Origin: Cynocephalus volans
Taxonomy: Eukaryota; Chordata; Mammalia; Dermoptera; Cynocephalidae
DNA length: 64,000 nt
Reading direction: 5' to 3'
Assembly (NCBI RefSeq): GCF_027409185.1
Contig: NC_084472.1
Coordinates: forward strand, 49,401,427 to 49,465,426
This document shows, in pieces, positions 12,601 through 25,223 of the stretch. The notes below the pieces were generated by a model. That model was not told the origin of the DNA, ran no database searches, and saw nothing but the letters and a program-made list of their open reading frames with translations. The translations under genes and the position numbers were made by a program. How positions within the stretch are numbered: the stretch's first letter is position 1; each line of letters starts with the position of its first letter.

Positions 12601-14019
12601 CCTGGCCTTAACTCTTATACTTTATAACATGGACAAAAGTAATCAAGAACAAATGGGCTGGGCAGGCAGGAAAATGCCAAAAAGGAAGAGAAGAGGTAGA
12701 GGTTTGGCTACCAATAGCCTGTTCTTTCCAAAATTCACCATTTACTCTCTCTCTCTTCAGGGGATTGGGACAAGACGCCAGCGTAAAGAAGAAGGGGACA
12801 AAACCCCCAAAAAACTCTAAAAACATGAGTAGAAAGTAGATACTCCCCTCTAACAGTAGTATCATTTGTGAGTGCTGAAAATTGTTCTTTTAAAAGTTAT
12901 GTTTCAAAATCATATGTTATTGGATTGTTTTTTTTTTTTTTTCCTGACAAGTTTGGAAAATATCCAGATAAGTGAACACTAAGAAGAACCAGATTGTAAG
13001 ATCTGAATGGTTCAATAAGACAGAAGGACAAGATATTGCTACAATATTTCAGTAAAGTGAATAGAGTTTTGATATTTCACTAGGGTGTATATTGCAGGAG
13101 GGGGGAGGGGCACACAGAGAAAGTCAATGACATGATTTAAAAGCAATATAATTTTATTTAGGTCTAGTTTTTAACCTAATCTTGCTTTACCATGAAGCAG
13201 TTGAGATAAGGAAATAATCTCTGAACATACTTTGAAATGTGAGCTTCTAGTGACCATCATGAGAATACGTAAATTTTCTTTACCAAAGAAATATCATTTT
13301 AGAGCATATGCTGCTTAATCTTTCAAGATACGCCTGAATTGGAGGGGGATGGGGTTACAGGTGGAACTTTTTGCATGTCTTCTGCTTGGATAATCAGATT
13401 GTAGAAATAAGAGAGACAATCAGGATGGCTAATTTTAATATTCCTTTTACTCACTGATACTTTGGTATTTGGTCTTGTCTGCATAACCACAGGGCAGATC
13501 ATGCTATATGTAATTTTCACCCTCACAGAAATAGCACAATGCCCAGGCTATTGCCTCACCTCTCTCCCTTGAACTAGCATTAAATCATCACTAAATTCCT
13601 TACCACAACAACCTGTCCTTAACTCACTTCCAAATGTTGTTTCTCACTATCATTTTGATCAGAACGCCCCATTCTTAGGTTCTTACAGTATCTTCTCACT
13701 GTCCCTTAATCAGATAAGATCCTTCAACTGATCACATTTCAAATGCTCCACCACGTTGGCCTGAGCATATTGTTTTTTTCCTATTCTCTTTCTTGCACTT
13801 TTTAAATAAGATGGATTTTTCTCAAAGGACACTAATAACTTTTCAGCACTTTTCCCCAAGTCTTTTTTCCAAGTACACAAATGCCCTGCTTTCTGTGGAT
13901 CATACCATTTCTTTATTCCTTCAAGATATTCTTAAGATCTTTCCTTACTATAGAAATAGAGCTTCCAAACAGCTTTCTCGTCCTAATATAGACAGCCTAG
14001 GATCTCCAGACATTTGAGA
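9696..14019. other. Intergenic, no gene seen
   Basis: No exon, RNA gene or confidently named repeat. A/T-runs occur (for example 12928-12942). The open frames are short and carry no recognisable protein similarity. Old unrecognised repeats are likely. Confidence 0.5.
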
Positions 14020-15380
14020 AAAGACCCAAGCATGCAAAAACAGAGCAAAAAAAAAAAAAAAAAATCCAGTGGCAAAAAAATAACTTGGAAGAAACAGAGA
14101 CAATGAAAAAAAGAAACTTTTAAAGAATCTAATTAATATAACATTACTCAGATGTTAACATACTCAAATGATGTTTCAGAATGAATAAGACAATATTAAA
14201 GAGGAACAGAGCACAAGAAAGAGCTCTTAGAAATGTAACTATGATAGAAGACTTTTTAAATCAATAGAAGTGTTAGAAAATTAAGAAAATCTCCCAGAAA
14301 AAGATTTAAAAATATGATCAAAGTAGAAGGTCCACTATTTGACAAATAAGAGTTTCATATATAAAGAATAGACAAAGCAGAGAGTAATAACTTCCAAAAA
14401 AAATAAATTAAGGAATTGTTTAAGGCATGAGTCTCCAGATTGAAAGGCCCCCAGTGTAATGAAGAAAACACAACCTCACCCCTAGATACAGCATTATGAG
14501 ATTTCAGAACATCACAGGTAAAAAAAAAGGTTCTCAAAGTTTCCAGAGAGAAGAAAATTCATATATGAAAGACGGCAGTAAGAATATCATTCAATTTCTC
14601 AACCATACTGAAAGCTAAAAGGCAAAGAAAGAACATCTTTAAAAATTTTTTTAAAATTATTTTCCAACTAGAATTCTACATCCAGTCGACAATTATTTTC
14701 AGAACTGCAAAGTAGGTCTCAAAAATGTATTTCTCAAATACTTTTTCCTAGGAAGCTGCTGAAGAATGTGCTCTACCAACATATAGAAGTAAAACGAGAT
14801 TGAGAAAGATGGGAGATCTAGGAAAGGGGTATTCCGATACAGGAGAGAGACAAGAGAATCCCCAGGGTTATGGGGAAAGGAGCTCTTGGCTGGGCAACAG
14901 GTCCAGAGAGCAATATTTCAGGATGGAGGCAAAGGACAGAGGTTCCAGGAGGCACATTTCTGGGGGGGAGGGAGAGAAGAGGATTGGTTATGAATGCTGA
15001 TGGCTATTCAGAAAATTATATTAAAAAGCTCTTGGAAGATGTGAAAAAAATCAATGACAATTACATAGAACACTAATAAAATTTTTAAAAGAGGTCATTA
15101 TTAACTTCAGGGGGAAAAGGATATATAATCATGGTCATAATACTGTGATATTTTGTAGTATGTAGTGATGTTTGAGTGATTTAACCAAAAATTGAGAAAG
15201 TGAACCTACACTAGAGGAAGCAGCTTTAAAAAAGCAGGATGTGCTGCCTCTGGGGACTGGGATTGAAAAATAGAGAGAGATGGGGCCAGGTACTGCATAT
15301 TTTCTTTATATACTTCTGAGTATTACTTCACTTTTTGAACCATGTGCTTGTATTATTTTAATAAAAATATAACAATTTTT
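14020..15380 (+). mobile_element. HAL1-like (half-LINE, L1 ORF1-only) element, 3' part
   Basis: Sense-strand signals typical of HAL1: 'gagatttcagaacatcacagg', 'ttccagagagaagaaaa', 'attttccaactagaattctac', then 'aggaagctgctgaagaatgtgctc' and a purine-rich stretch with AGGAGAGAGA and 'gaatccccagggtta'. No long open frame remains. The element ends in an AT-rich tail near 15350-15380. The left limit is approximate. Confidence 0.6.
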
Positions 15381-15429
15381 AAAAATTGAAATGTGACTTT
15401 CTTTTTTGTACCTTCACTCACAACCTTAT

Positions 15430-15690
15430 GATATTAAGAATAATTATCATTTTTTTCCCGAGTGCCCGTTACATGCCCACCCTTGTGTTGGACATTTTGT
15501 GTGCATAATGTCTAATCATCACAACCCCACGCAAAGTAGATATTATTATCTTCAGTTTACACATGTATACTCAGGCATTGAGAGGTTAAATTACCCATCA
15601 GAGTTTACCCAACTGGTAAATAATAAAGCTGGAGTTGAGCCAAAGTCTATCTGGTTTTAAAACCTGGGCTCTTTTGATGACACGCTGTGG
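15430..15690 (+). repeat. MIR SINE
   Basis: MIR order of blocks: 'agtagatattattatcttcagtttacac', then 'ttgagaggttaaattaccc', then 'aataaagctggagttgagcc' and 'tctggttttaaaacctgggctctt'. Confidence 0.7.
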
Positions 15691-15829
15691 TGAAGTTCAG
15701 CTTTACCTTTGTTTATGTGTAATTTTAACTTTTGCACAAGTTAGCTAATTATTCCTTGGGTGGGCTTTGTGACTGTTTGGGTCAGTGTTGTCTGGTGTGC
15801 TGTAACTCCTTAAGTTAACGTTTTCAGCC

Positions 15830-15990
15830 TATAATTACTGTTCTTCAGATTCTAAGTATATAGTTTTGAAGGACTCTATGTTATATTCTTCTCTTTAGCT
15901 GGTCTGAGTTTCAGAAATTGCTCTCAGCTATAACTCTGAACTTAAAATGTTTAGCCCTGAACTGCTCACAGTATTCACTTGCAAGTCTGA
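15830..15990 (+). repeat. Diverged direct repeat, copy 1
   Basis: Shares with 17865-18030, in the same orientation, the blocks 'tctgagtttcag', 'attgctctcagc', 'ctgaactta' and 'cacagtattca'. The family was not recognised. Confidence 0.6.
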
Positions 15991-16943
15991 TTGCTTGGTG
16001 CAGAGAAAAGAAAAGTACTAGTTGAAGAAGGTGAGCTGTGCCTAGAAAATGAGAGTTTTTGTAGGCTCAGTGACTACAGAGCCAGATATTAGAGCAGCAG
16101 CCTCAGGGGTGAAAGAGAGAGAGCAAGAGAGCAAAGCTTGTGCTTTAGGTGAGAATTCTGCCCTCATTCTTTTCCCTTACGCATCTCCTCCACCTGTTAA
16201 TCAGGCAGTAATTATATCAATACAGGTGTTTCATGAAAACAAGAATGAATGAAAAGATTAATGTCCAAAAGTTTAATGAGAAATATTTTTCTTTAAAAGA
16301 CATATGAACAGAAACCTTCACAAATGTTTCTAAACATGCAGTTTGTCTATAGTAATTACATATAATTTTATATAAATCTAGTAAAATTTAAAAAGTTAAG
16401 ATTATAATTTTTTTAAGCATCTAAACTTAGGTCAGAAAAATGGTTTTCCAACTGTATACTTTTTTGTAGTTTACACTAAAATAACATTTATATAGTGGAT
16501 TTGCTATTAATCACTGCAACTTGTAGAATACTGTAATTAACCAATTCTGAATAATAAATAGCACTTGAGGATGCATAAGGAAAAAATACCAAACTAATTT
16601 AAGGGAAAAATGAAAAATTAATGGTTGCATGAAAGTATAAAAGAGAAATTTGTACTTATTTTAGCAAATACCTTCTGCTAACTTTTCAAAGTCTGTGATT
16701 ATGCAAAGCATGATCTATCACAAATGAAAAAATTAAGTGATTAGTGAAACCACAAGTAAAAAATGATAAATTTCACAGTTCTTAAAATGAACAGAAAAAG
16801 TGTATGATTGCTGTATAGAGAAGGGATAGTTTTATTTAACATTGTGATTTTTTTGGAGAAAAAGCAAAACAGAGACTTAAAATAGTGCTTAATAGGAATT
16901 ACTTTAAGGTTTCCCCATATATTTTTTAAAAGTCCAAGTTTTA

Positions 16944-17104
16944 GGGTTTTTATTTTTATTTATTTATTTATTTATTGTCTTTTTCGTGACCGGTACTCAG
17001 CCAGTGAGTGCACCGGCCATTCCTACATAGGATCCGAACCCGCGGGGGGAGCGTCGCTGCTCTCCCAGCGCCGCACTCTACCGAGTGCGCCATGGGCTCG
17101 GCCC
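16944..17104 (-). repeat. tRNA-Ile-like SINE, dimer
   Basis: Minus-strand dimeric copy. Reading right to left it begins with GGGCCGAGCCCATGGCGCACTCGG, has the linker 'atcctatgtaggaatggccgg', a second tRNA-like unit, and an A-rich tail that appears as TTTA repeats at the left. Flanks are T-rich, so the target duplication is ambiguous. It inserted at the end of an old L1 3' fragment. Confidence 0.8.
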
Positions 17105-17715
17105 TTTATTTTTTATTTTAAAACAATCTCAAACTTCCAGAAAAACCACAAGAACATCTCTTTCCTTACCATTTTAAAGTAAAGTTGCTAATATGATGTC
17201 CTATAATCCTAGCCGTAATTCTTACAAATAAGGACACTCTCCTTCATAATAACTGTAATAACAACCATCAAGATCAAGCAATTAACACTGATATATTACT
17301 ACGATCCTTGGACCTCATTCTAGCTCTGCCAATTGTCCCAACAATGTCCTTTATAGCAAAATGAACTAGTCCAGAATTATACAGTACCTTCAGTCGTCAT
17401 GTACTTTTAGTCTCCTTTAATTGTGGAACAGTTCTTCAGTCTTTTGTTGACTTTCATGACCTTGAAGTTTTAGGATTTTACTGATCAGTTATTTTGTTGA
17501 ATGTCCTTCAGTTTGGGTTTGTCTAATGTTTCCTCGTGATTCTATTCAAGTTATGCACATCTTTGGCAGGAACAACTCAGAAACAATACTGTATTACTCT
17601 CATTACATCCTGTCATTTGACACAGGATTTCAATTTGTCCCATTACCGGTGATATTAACTTTGCTCACTTGATTAATATGGTGTCTGCTAAGCTCCTCCA
17701 TTGTAAAGTTACATT
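17105..17715 (-). mobile_element. Old L1 (L1M-type) 3' region
   Basis: Antisense L1M 3'-region pattern: 'ttccagaaaaaccacaagaac', 'tcattctagctctgccaattgtccc', 'gtacttttagtctcctttaat', 'cagtttgggtttgtctaatg', 'gtgtctgctaagctcctcc'. The same segment recurs at 34490-35400, 36585-37110, 43975-44206 and 56910-57260. Confidence 0.7.
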
Positions 17716-17864
17716 TTTTTAACCTCTGAAATTTATAAATATTTAAGTATATAATCTAAAAAATGATAATAAAACACACTCAAATATGTTATAAATCAAC
17801 TTTTAATTTATTGAAGGCCATTTTATGCTGCAGGCTTAACTCATTTCTGCATAGAGTTTAGCAA

Positions 17865-18030
17865 GCAGTTTATTGTTTTCCTCAGGTTCTTAATAGATAA
17901 TTTTGAATGGGTCTTCAAATTGTTTTTTCCGTAGCTGATCTGAGTTTCAGAGATTGCTCTCAGCAATAATTCTGAACTTAGGGAAAAATTTAGCACTAAA
18001 TGATAGCACTGAACTGTTCACAGTATTCAT
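17865..18030 (+). repeat. Diverged direct repeat, copy 2
   Basis: Partner of 15830-15990, about 2 kb away in the same orientation. It reads 'gatctgagtttcagagattgc', 'tctcagcaataattctgaactta' and 'cacagtattcatttgc', with a short insertion relative to copy 1. It directly abuts the MLT1-type LTR on its right. Confidence 0.6.
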
Positions 18031-18050
18031 TTGCCTGGGAGTGAAGCATC

Positions 18051-18634
18051 TGTGTTAGTTTTCTATTGCTGGATAATAAATTGACACAAATTTAGCAACT
18101 TACACAACACACACTTATTATCACACAATTTCTGTGGGTCATTAGTGTGGGCATGGCTTCGCTGGATCCTCTTCTAATGTTCCTACCTCTGGATCCTCTG
18201 CTCTTGGGTGTATTCCAGAGGTTGATGGGGGCTAGAGTTTTATCTGAGGCTTAGAATCTTCTTCCAAGCTCATGTGGTTGTTAGCAAAGTGCATTCCTTG
18301 CAGCTGTAGAACTCTTGGTTGGTTGTTTCCTCATGAACAGCGGGAAGAGTCTCTGGCTTCTATCTCTACACCCTTTCTTAAAGGGTTCATCTGGTTAAAT
18401 CAGGCCCACTCATGGTAATCTCCCTTTGATTAACTTAAAGCCAGCTAATCAGAGACTGCAAAATGCTTTCGCCATTGCCAGCTGTTATAATGTAATCACA
18501 AGAGTTAACAGCCCATCACTTTTGTCATATTCTATGGGTTAAAAGTAATTTAAAGTTTCTTCTCACACTCAATGGGTAGGAGATTACACAAAGTCATAGA
18601 TCTTTGGGGGTCACCTTAGATTCTGACTCCCACA
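18051..18634 (-). mobile_element. MLT1-type (ERVL-MaLR) solo LTR
   Basis: Begins TGTGTTAGTTTTCTATTGC and ends CCCACA, the two ends of an MLT1-like LTR read in reverse. The interior has the usual 'ttcctcatgaacag', 'cttaaagggttcatctggtt' and 'gattctgactcccaca' blocks. No clear 5-bp duplication was found. Confidence 0.6.
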
Positions 18635-18644
18635 ACTTATTCAG

Positions 18645-18857
18645 ACATATGGCTTAGTCAGCCACACAAGACATACTATTGTAGGAGAGCACAAATGGAG
18701 TCCTAAGTTGGTACAATAAACCCTTACCCCAAAGAGGTGACATCAGTAGTCCTGTTATCAGACTTGGTGGATGGTCAAATTATCAAATAGTTCTATAAGC
18801 TCTATCAAAGGAAGAATAAAATTTAATTATTACTTGATGAAGCTCTTGATATCTGGA
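18645..18857 (+). repeat. Inverted repeat, left arm
   Basis: Matches the reverse complement of 19656-19878 over about 215 bp at roughly 80 percent by eye. The longest shared block is 'gaggtgacatcagtagtcct', followed by 'gttatcaga' and 'ggtcaaattat'. The family was not recognised. Confidence 0.75.
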
Positions 18858-19655
18858 ATAGTATATTAGAACTTCTTGTATTTCTTCACTGGTTATTGAC
18901 TCTATTCTGACTCAGCTTTTTATTTCTCCTCAATTTTAAGTTAGGTTTTTGCATGTCTGAACACATAAAATTGTACAAGCAAAAACACTGTTACAACATG
19001 TGTGCACCATTGTGAAATGTCAGGTAAAGCATGGGTGTGACTATTTTATGTGTGTATATCATAGAGTAAAAGTTGTAAAATAACAAGTAAAGGCACAGCA
19101 TATCAAATTGTGATACTTTCATAATAGATCATTTTAATATTTATTGTAAATTTTTGTGATTTTTGACTTACTTTTTTGGTAAGGAATGAAATCAATAGTT
19201 AGATATCATTAGTGATTCAACTTAGAAAGCAAACATTTGTTACTATCCTCTCAAACTTCAGGATCAATTTAATTGAAGAATGTACTCAGTTTTCAATGGG
19301 CACTAATTTAAAAAGTACCATTTGAAACTGCTTGTCTATGTAAATCTGGAATTTCTGAAGATACTACAATCTGAACAAGGTATAGAAATGGATGCTGAAG
19401 CTGATTTATCACCAGCAACCCTATGTGGCAACTCTTGTGGTCATTATTCTCTAGTTACATTATTCTAATTGATTATAGGATTAAAAAGTAAACATAAAAT
19501 AAATATATGATCTTAAAAATTCTGCTTTTATCCATATCAGGGGTGATGATTGAGGAGGGTGTTTTGAGTGAGATTTTGCTTTAAAAAAGTTTGAAAGCCA
19601 GAAAAGAATTTGAATGATAGTGCTGAGAAGCCTGGCTCTGCAGTGAGTAAATGAA

Positions 19656-19878
19656 TCTAGGAATTCAGGAGCTTCGTCAAGTAATAGATAAATTTCATTC
19701 TTCTTTTGATGGAATTTATAGAACTATCTCATAATTTGACCATATCCACCCAATCTGATAACAGGACTACTGATGTCACCTCTTTGAGCTAAGGGTTTAT
19801 CGTACCCACTTAGGACCCCATTCAGCTCTCACACAATAATATATGATAACCCATCTTGTATGGCTAAGCCATATGTTT
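19656..19878 (-). repeat. Inverted repeat, right arm
   Basis: Right partner of 18645-18857. The spacer is about 800 bp and has no recognised coding content. Confidence 0.75.
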
Positions 19879-20006
19879 GAATAAATAACTTTCCTACCAC
19901 CAATATCTAGCTATCTGCATTTTATCAGAAAAGGTCAGATCTTTCAACCATCAGCTATAGCTTTTTTGCTTTTTGTTTTTCCTTTATCCAATGAAGAAAG
20001 GGATAC

Positions 20007-20037
<31 letters not shown>

Positions 20038-20114
20038 ACCCGTAGAGGGATGGAATCCTGGACCATGGTGTTAACACTACCATGATCTAACCAACTGAGC
20101 TAACCGCCAGCCTT
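20007..20114 (-). repeat. tRNA-Ile-like SINE, monomer
   Basis: Minus-strand copy. Reading right to left: GGCTGGCGGTTAGCTCAGTTGG, 'ttagatcatggtagtgttaacacc', 'caggattccatccctc', then a long A-tail (T-run at about 20009-20033). The 10-bp 'tcagctatag' occurs on both sides (19951-19960 and 20115-20124), but 46 bp of extra T-rich sequence lies between the left copy and the tail. Confidence 0.75.
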
Positions 20115-20289
20115 CTCAGCTATAGTTTTAGTTAACTGTAGGCTGCATAAGGTTCATGATACAATTCTCTAAGCATTGTAACTTCCTTGGTATGTGCCTC
20201 CTAAGTAACAAAGATTCCTCTCCTGGAATGGGGCAAGGAAAAGATCTAAATCTAAAAATCCTAAAGTGTTATGTTTTTCAATGTGTGGG

Positions 20290-21120
20290 GTTTTTTCCAA
20301 TTTAATTATAGTATAATTGAAGTATAACAAACAACACACATTTAAAAAGTACAATTTGGTCAGTCTTAACATATGTACATACCACATTCAAGATAATGAA
20401 TATTCACATCAGTCTCAAAAGTTTCCTTCTCCCTTTGGTAATCCCTCCCTGTCACCAACCCCTTCCCCAGAGAGAGAACACCTGATCTGTTTTCTCTTAT
20501 CATAGATTAATAAACATTTTCTGGACTTCTGTGTAAACGGAATATACAGTATGTGCTCTTTTCTTTATTTTAAGATTTATCCATGATGTGGTGAGCATCA
20601 ATGATCTGTTCCTTTTTATTGCTCACTAGTATTCCATGATATGGGTGTACCACAGTTTATCTGTTCATATATTGATAAACAAAAGGTTGTTTTTGACTAT
20701 TACAAATAAGCCTGTAATAAATAATAAATACCAGTCTTTATGCAGGCATATGTTTTCATTTCTCTTGGGTAAATAGATACCTAGGAATGTAATGACCTAT
20801 GTTGAACTTTTTAAAAAATTGCCAAACTGGTTTCCAAAGTCACTGCACCCTATTGCATTCCCACCAAGAGCATGAGTTTTCTAGTTGCTCTACAGCTTCA
20901 TTTTCACTTGGCATAGTCAGTTTTTTTTTTAAAGTTTAGCCTTTCTAATGGATGTGTAGTGGTATTTCATTGTGGTTTTAAGTTACATTTCTCTGATGAT
21001 TAATGACGTTAAGCTTCTTTTCATGTGCTTATTTGGCCATCTGTATGTCTTCTTTTGTGAAATGTCTGTTCAAATCTTTTGCCCATTTTCTTGCTGGGTT
21101 GTTCAATGTGTTTTTAATAG
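20290..21120 (-). mobile_element. L1 3' end (ORF2 end plus 3' UTR), old
   Basis: Antisense L1 signature: 'tagtataattgaagtataaca', 'attgctcactagtattccatg', 'tttctcttgggtaaatagatacc', 'ccaaactggtttccaaag', 'ttctgttcaaatcttttgccc'. It is heavily mutated and not coding. Confidence 0.8.
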
Positions 21121-21491
21121 ATGTGTCTGAGAAAGACTTGGTATTAAAAAAACCCATTTGCTCATGTTGAAAGTTTTGGCTCAAGAAACTGACCACCACT
21201 TTGATTACCAGATCAAGGTAACTGTTACTCTTCCCTCTGTGCAATGAGAATCTGTTCTGTGCCGCTTAATCTGATCACCTACTATGTTAAATATCCTCTA
21301 TTTCTATACTATTATCTCTCCTTCCAGGGCATGCATTACCTGTTAAAATGTTCAGCTGTAATCTGGTTGTCCTCTTTGTTATCAAATATTACTATATCCA
21401 ATACCTGTGGTAGAAAGTATTATTACATATTATTATTATTAGAATTGGTGCAGGAGCTACTGAAAACCTTGTTGGCATCAAAGAATGGAAG

Positions 21492-21494
<3 letters not shown>

Positions 21495-21533
<39 letters not shown>
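21495..21533. repeat. (TG)n microsatellite
   Basis: About 19 uninterrupted TG units. It creates a run of Cys-Val codons in one frame, which is not a gene. Confidence 0.95.
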
Positions 21534-21536
<3 letters not shown>

Positions 21537-21599
21537 ATTTTGTTTTTATGGGTTAGCCTTCTAGGGAGAGCATGTCAACTTAAATAGAATACTTTTCTC

Positions 21600-24320
21600 T
21601 AAACACATCAATAAATAGAACAAAATATTGCTGGTAGAAATCTAAGAAAAACATTTACATTTACCTTTAGACTCGGCATTACCTATTTAAAATGAGAGGT
21701 TGATACAAAAACAAACACTTTGCTCACTATCATCATCAGGGTGGATATTCTGGACTGTAGAGACAGTGACTGATATCCCCTTACTCTAAATCTTGAGTAG
21801 TTGTTTCCGAGCTGAGTGGTAAGCATAACTGGACTTTGAAATCAATACTGTCTGATAAAACAAAATACAGGTAAAAAGGTGGAGTCACATCCCAAATACT
21901 AGTGGTTTTCTCTTTTTCCAGCTATTGTGGGTTTGGTTGAAGAGGGAGTTTCAAACCCTTTCTCTTTAATATTTGAATGATAAGAGGAATTGCGCTCTGC
22001 TCTCCCAGAGGCACTGCATTTACTTTCTTTCTCTCTTTCTCTTCATCTTCTCTTTGCTCTTCCCTAAGGCAAGAACAGATATCTCTTTCACTAGTGAGAA
22101 GAGGAGAGCCTGATGATCACAAGGCTGCATGGAGTAAGGAAATGGTGCTTCAGGCCAGCACTTATCGTCGTTCCTGGCCCCCTCCCCCAGGCACTGTGGG
22201 CTCCCTGTGCTTCCAGGTTCTAATCAGTAAACCGGCAGGTGTGTTCCGCCTCCCACAGGCCCTGATAGGCCTCTACCCTCTCAGAGGCAGCTTCTCACCC
22301 TGCTACTGGGTAGAAAAGTCAGGTTGGCCATTCACATAGGGCTCTTTATTTCCAATTCACAGTGAGTAGGACTAGGATGGAGGCAGGGAAGAGGTCTCAT
22401 GAGAGAGCCCGTCAAAACTACTTTTACTGGTAATAAAGTTGAGAATCAAAACATCTTCTACCTCCTTGGATCTATTCTGACTTAGAATCTGGAAGGGATT
22501 AGAGCTACGAGCTTTGAGATTTAAAAAAAAAAAAAAAAGCTGTGATTGACTCATGTGAACATGTGGCTCATTCTGTTCTCTCTGTGGAAGCATTGCTCAG
22601 CTCAAAGGAAAGGTAGATCATGGGGAGCTTTGCTTTCTGCCCCACCCTCTCTGTATGTGCCTTCAGGACCAGACTCCCGCCTCCTCCCTTCAACACTTAA
22701 GTAGTGAGAGTCTTTGTAAAAAGCCTGAGTGTTACACGAGCATTTGCTGAGACTTGCAAGAAGCTGAGGAAACCATAAGCAAAAGAAACAGTAAATTTCA
22801 AGACAGAAAGGGCTGATTCAAAAGCATTGTATAGAGTCACAGTCTGATAACATGATGCTAATGTGAGAAACTACTTTAGCCATTTTTCCTAAATAATGAT
22901 AAAGGTGACTCAGGAAAATGGTGACCTACTGGAGTATTTAATGCCAACAAATCTGGTTTATTTTAAAAGTAGGTGCCTTCTACTTTTACTTGCTGAGCTA
23001 AAGACACATATAATATTTTTATGGCATGCATTTTTCTCCTAACTACATGTATTCTTTGTGATCGTGATCTTAGTAATAGTAGTCTTGCCAGCCACGGTAC
23101 TGTTCGGGAATATAACCTCCATAATTGATAAAGTATGATCATATTGCTTTTATATTTGGGGAAAATTTCTTAGGAAAAAAAATTAAATGTTCTGGTTGAA
23201 AATCACAAGATTTCAACTTCTTATTATTTCCTGAAACTTGCCTCACATATCAAAAAGCAGATCAATAACAACCTAAAACTGACTTCAACCTTCTCATGTT
23301 TAAACTTCCATGATTAGTTAGCCAGCTGGAGGTTCAAACTCAGAATAAGCCATCTGGGCACTCAATAATTTTTAGTTTTATTATAAATTTGTTGTCTATA
23401 AAAATATTTACAAAATCCTGGATCTGGCCATTCAAACCTTCACTGAGGACAGCAGGAAACTCTGGAGTATGAGATAATGAAGGTCCTAGACTGACAGAAA
23501 TTTTGGAGGCTTTCTCAATTTTGTCTTTCTAAGACAATTACCTTGAACTTTGTAGACTGCGGTTTTCTCTTTGATTCAAACCCAGTAATACTTCCTCATA
23601 TAATCTACTCAAATAAAAAGTTTGAATTCAATGTGGTACACAGTGAAGACTTTTGCTATCAGAACAGTTCCAAAATCTTGGATTTATGGGTTCCAAGCCT
23701 CGTCAACCTTTTTACCTTCTTATATCCCATTGGTTAGATCTGTTTGAATGGACTCAAGAGTAGATTCAGCCCAGTGTCAAAGACGACATTCTTCCAACAC
23801 CCACCACAATAAATAAATTAATTTGTCATTTATTTCATCTACGTATTATGTCATTATCCTGCAAGTCTAAATTTTCAGGTCAATGTTGATTTGGGCTTTA
23901 GACCAGATTATTCCACTGTTAATCTGTTTTACTGTTTTAACATCTTATAAATAAATCAGTTGAAAAATGATTGCATTATTGGCAACTTTTATTGGTCATT
24001 AATTGCTCTTGAACTAAGGGCTGATCTATACAAGTTTGATGTATATTCTGGTTGTTGACAGTTTAACAAAATCTGCACCTTAGTGGGAAAGAACGATTTC
24101 CCGACAAATTTCAAATAATGCCAAATACAATTCTAAGCCACCTATAATCCTTGTACATTTTCTGTAAATTGTCTAACTCTTTCCATACTTATATATTTAT
24201 TTATACTCTGGACAGTTGGTGCTTAGAAAACACTTAGCCCTTATGGTTATGTTCTTCACAACAACAAACCATGACGCTGTGAAGATAAATTTGAGCAAGC
24301 TGAAAAGTAGACTGTCTAGG
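21600..24320. other. Intergenic, no gene seen
   Basis: No exon or RNA gene is recognised. A pyrimidine-rich patch at 22025-22060 and an A-run near 22521-22537 are the only simple features. I could not name any transposon here. Confidence 0.5.
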
Positions 24321-24329
24321 AAGAGTTTT

Positions 24330-24480
24330 CTGAGGTTAAAAAAGCACTGGTCTAAGAACCAGGAAACCTGGTTTTGCCAAACACTTTGGTAACTATGAAC
24401 AAATTATTTAATCTTTCTGGTTTTTAGTTTCCCATCTGTGAAATAACCCAGTTGGACAGGATAATCTCTGTGATCCCTTT
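24330..24480 (-). repeat. MIR SINE
   Basis: Reverse MIR: 'taactatgaacaaattatttaatctttctg', 'agtttcccatctgtgaaat', 'ggataatctctgtgatccctt'. Confidence 0.7.
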
Positions 24481-24544
24481 CATACTCTGAATACTTAGAT
24501 ATCTACTGTTTCTAAATACTTTAGCATTTCTTACAAAGCCTTTG

Positions 24545-24735
24545 TAGATTTGCTTGATAATTTTATCCTCACAAAAATCCCTGAAATAGACAAGGCAGGA
24601 CTTTAGAGGATAGATGGATAGGCTGGGTATTATTTTAGAAGTGGTAATTAAGGTTAGGGGAGATTAGGTGATTGTCAAAGATTACCTGTCTGATAAATAC
24701 CAGAACTGGATCATGAACTCGGGCCTTTTGACACC
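24545..24735 (+). repeat. MIR SINE
   Basis: Forward MIR: 'ttatcctcacaaaaatccctg', 'gattaggtgattgtcaaagat', 'ataccagaactggatcatgaac', 'cgggccttttgacacc'. Confidence 0.65.
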
Positions 24736-25223
24736 GGTAAATTTCTGTGTAGACCACAAAGAATGCATAAGAGGAAGTGTAATTGTTTGAATCATTAATT
24801 ATATGCATGAATTACTTCTACCGGTGGCACTTCCTTTAGCTGCTCAAACCACACTAACTCAAACTAAAAGTAAATAACAGAAATAAAAGTAATAAAATGA
24901 CAAGTGTTTTATTGTAATATGACTATAGGGTAATTACGAGGGATTGAAAAACAACAGCTGAGCTCTGGGTGGGTAGGTTTGAAGCCGCAATGTGGAGCAA
25001 AGTTATGATTCAGTTATGGCCCCTCCTTACGAGAAATGCAGAGATAAGGTACGGTGGGGGTTATAGGAACAAAGGTATGAGGAAGAGGAGGAGTTTGGAA
25101 ACCCTCATTGCTTAGCTACATGAAAAATTATGGGAAAACTCATAGACTAAAAATGTTTGAAGAGCAATAGCATATGAAAAACGTATTACTATATACCAAG
25201 TTGAAAAAAGTTAAGACTAGTTT

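Noticed and set aside
21244-21564. 106-codon open frame with a Cys-Val run
   Set aside because: The run comes from the (TG)n microsatellite; no other coding signal.
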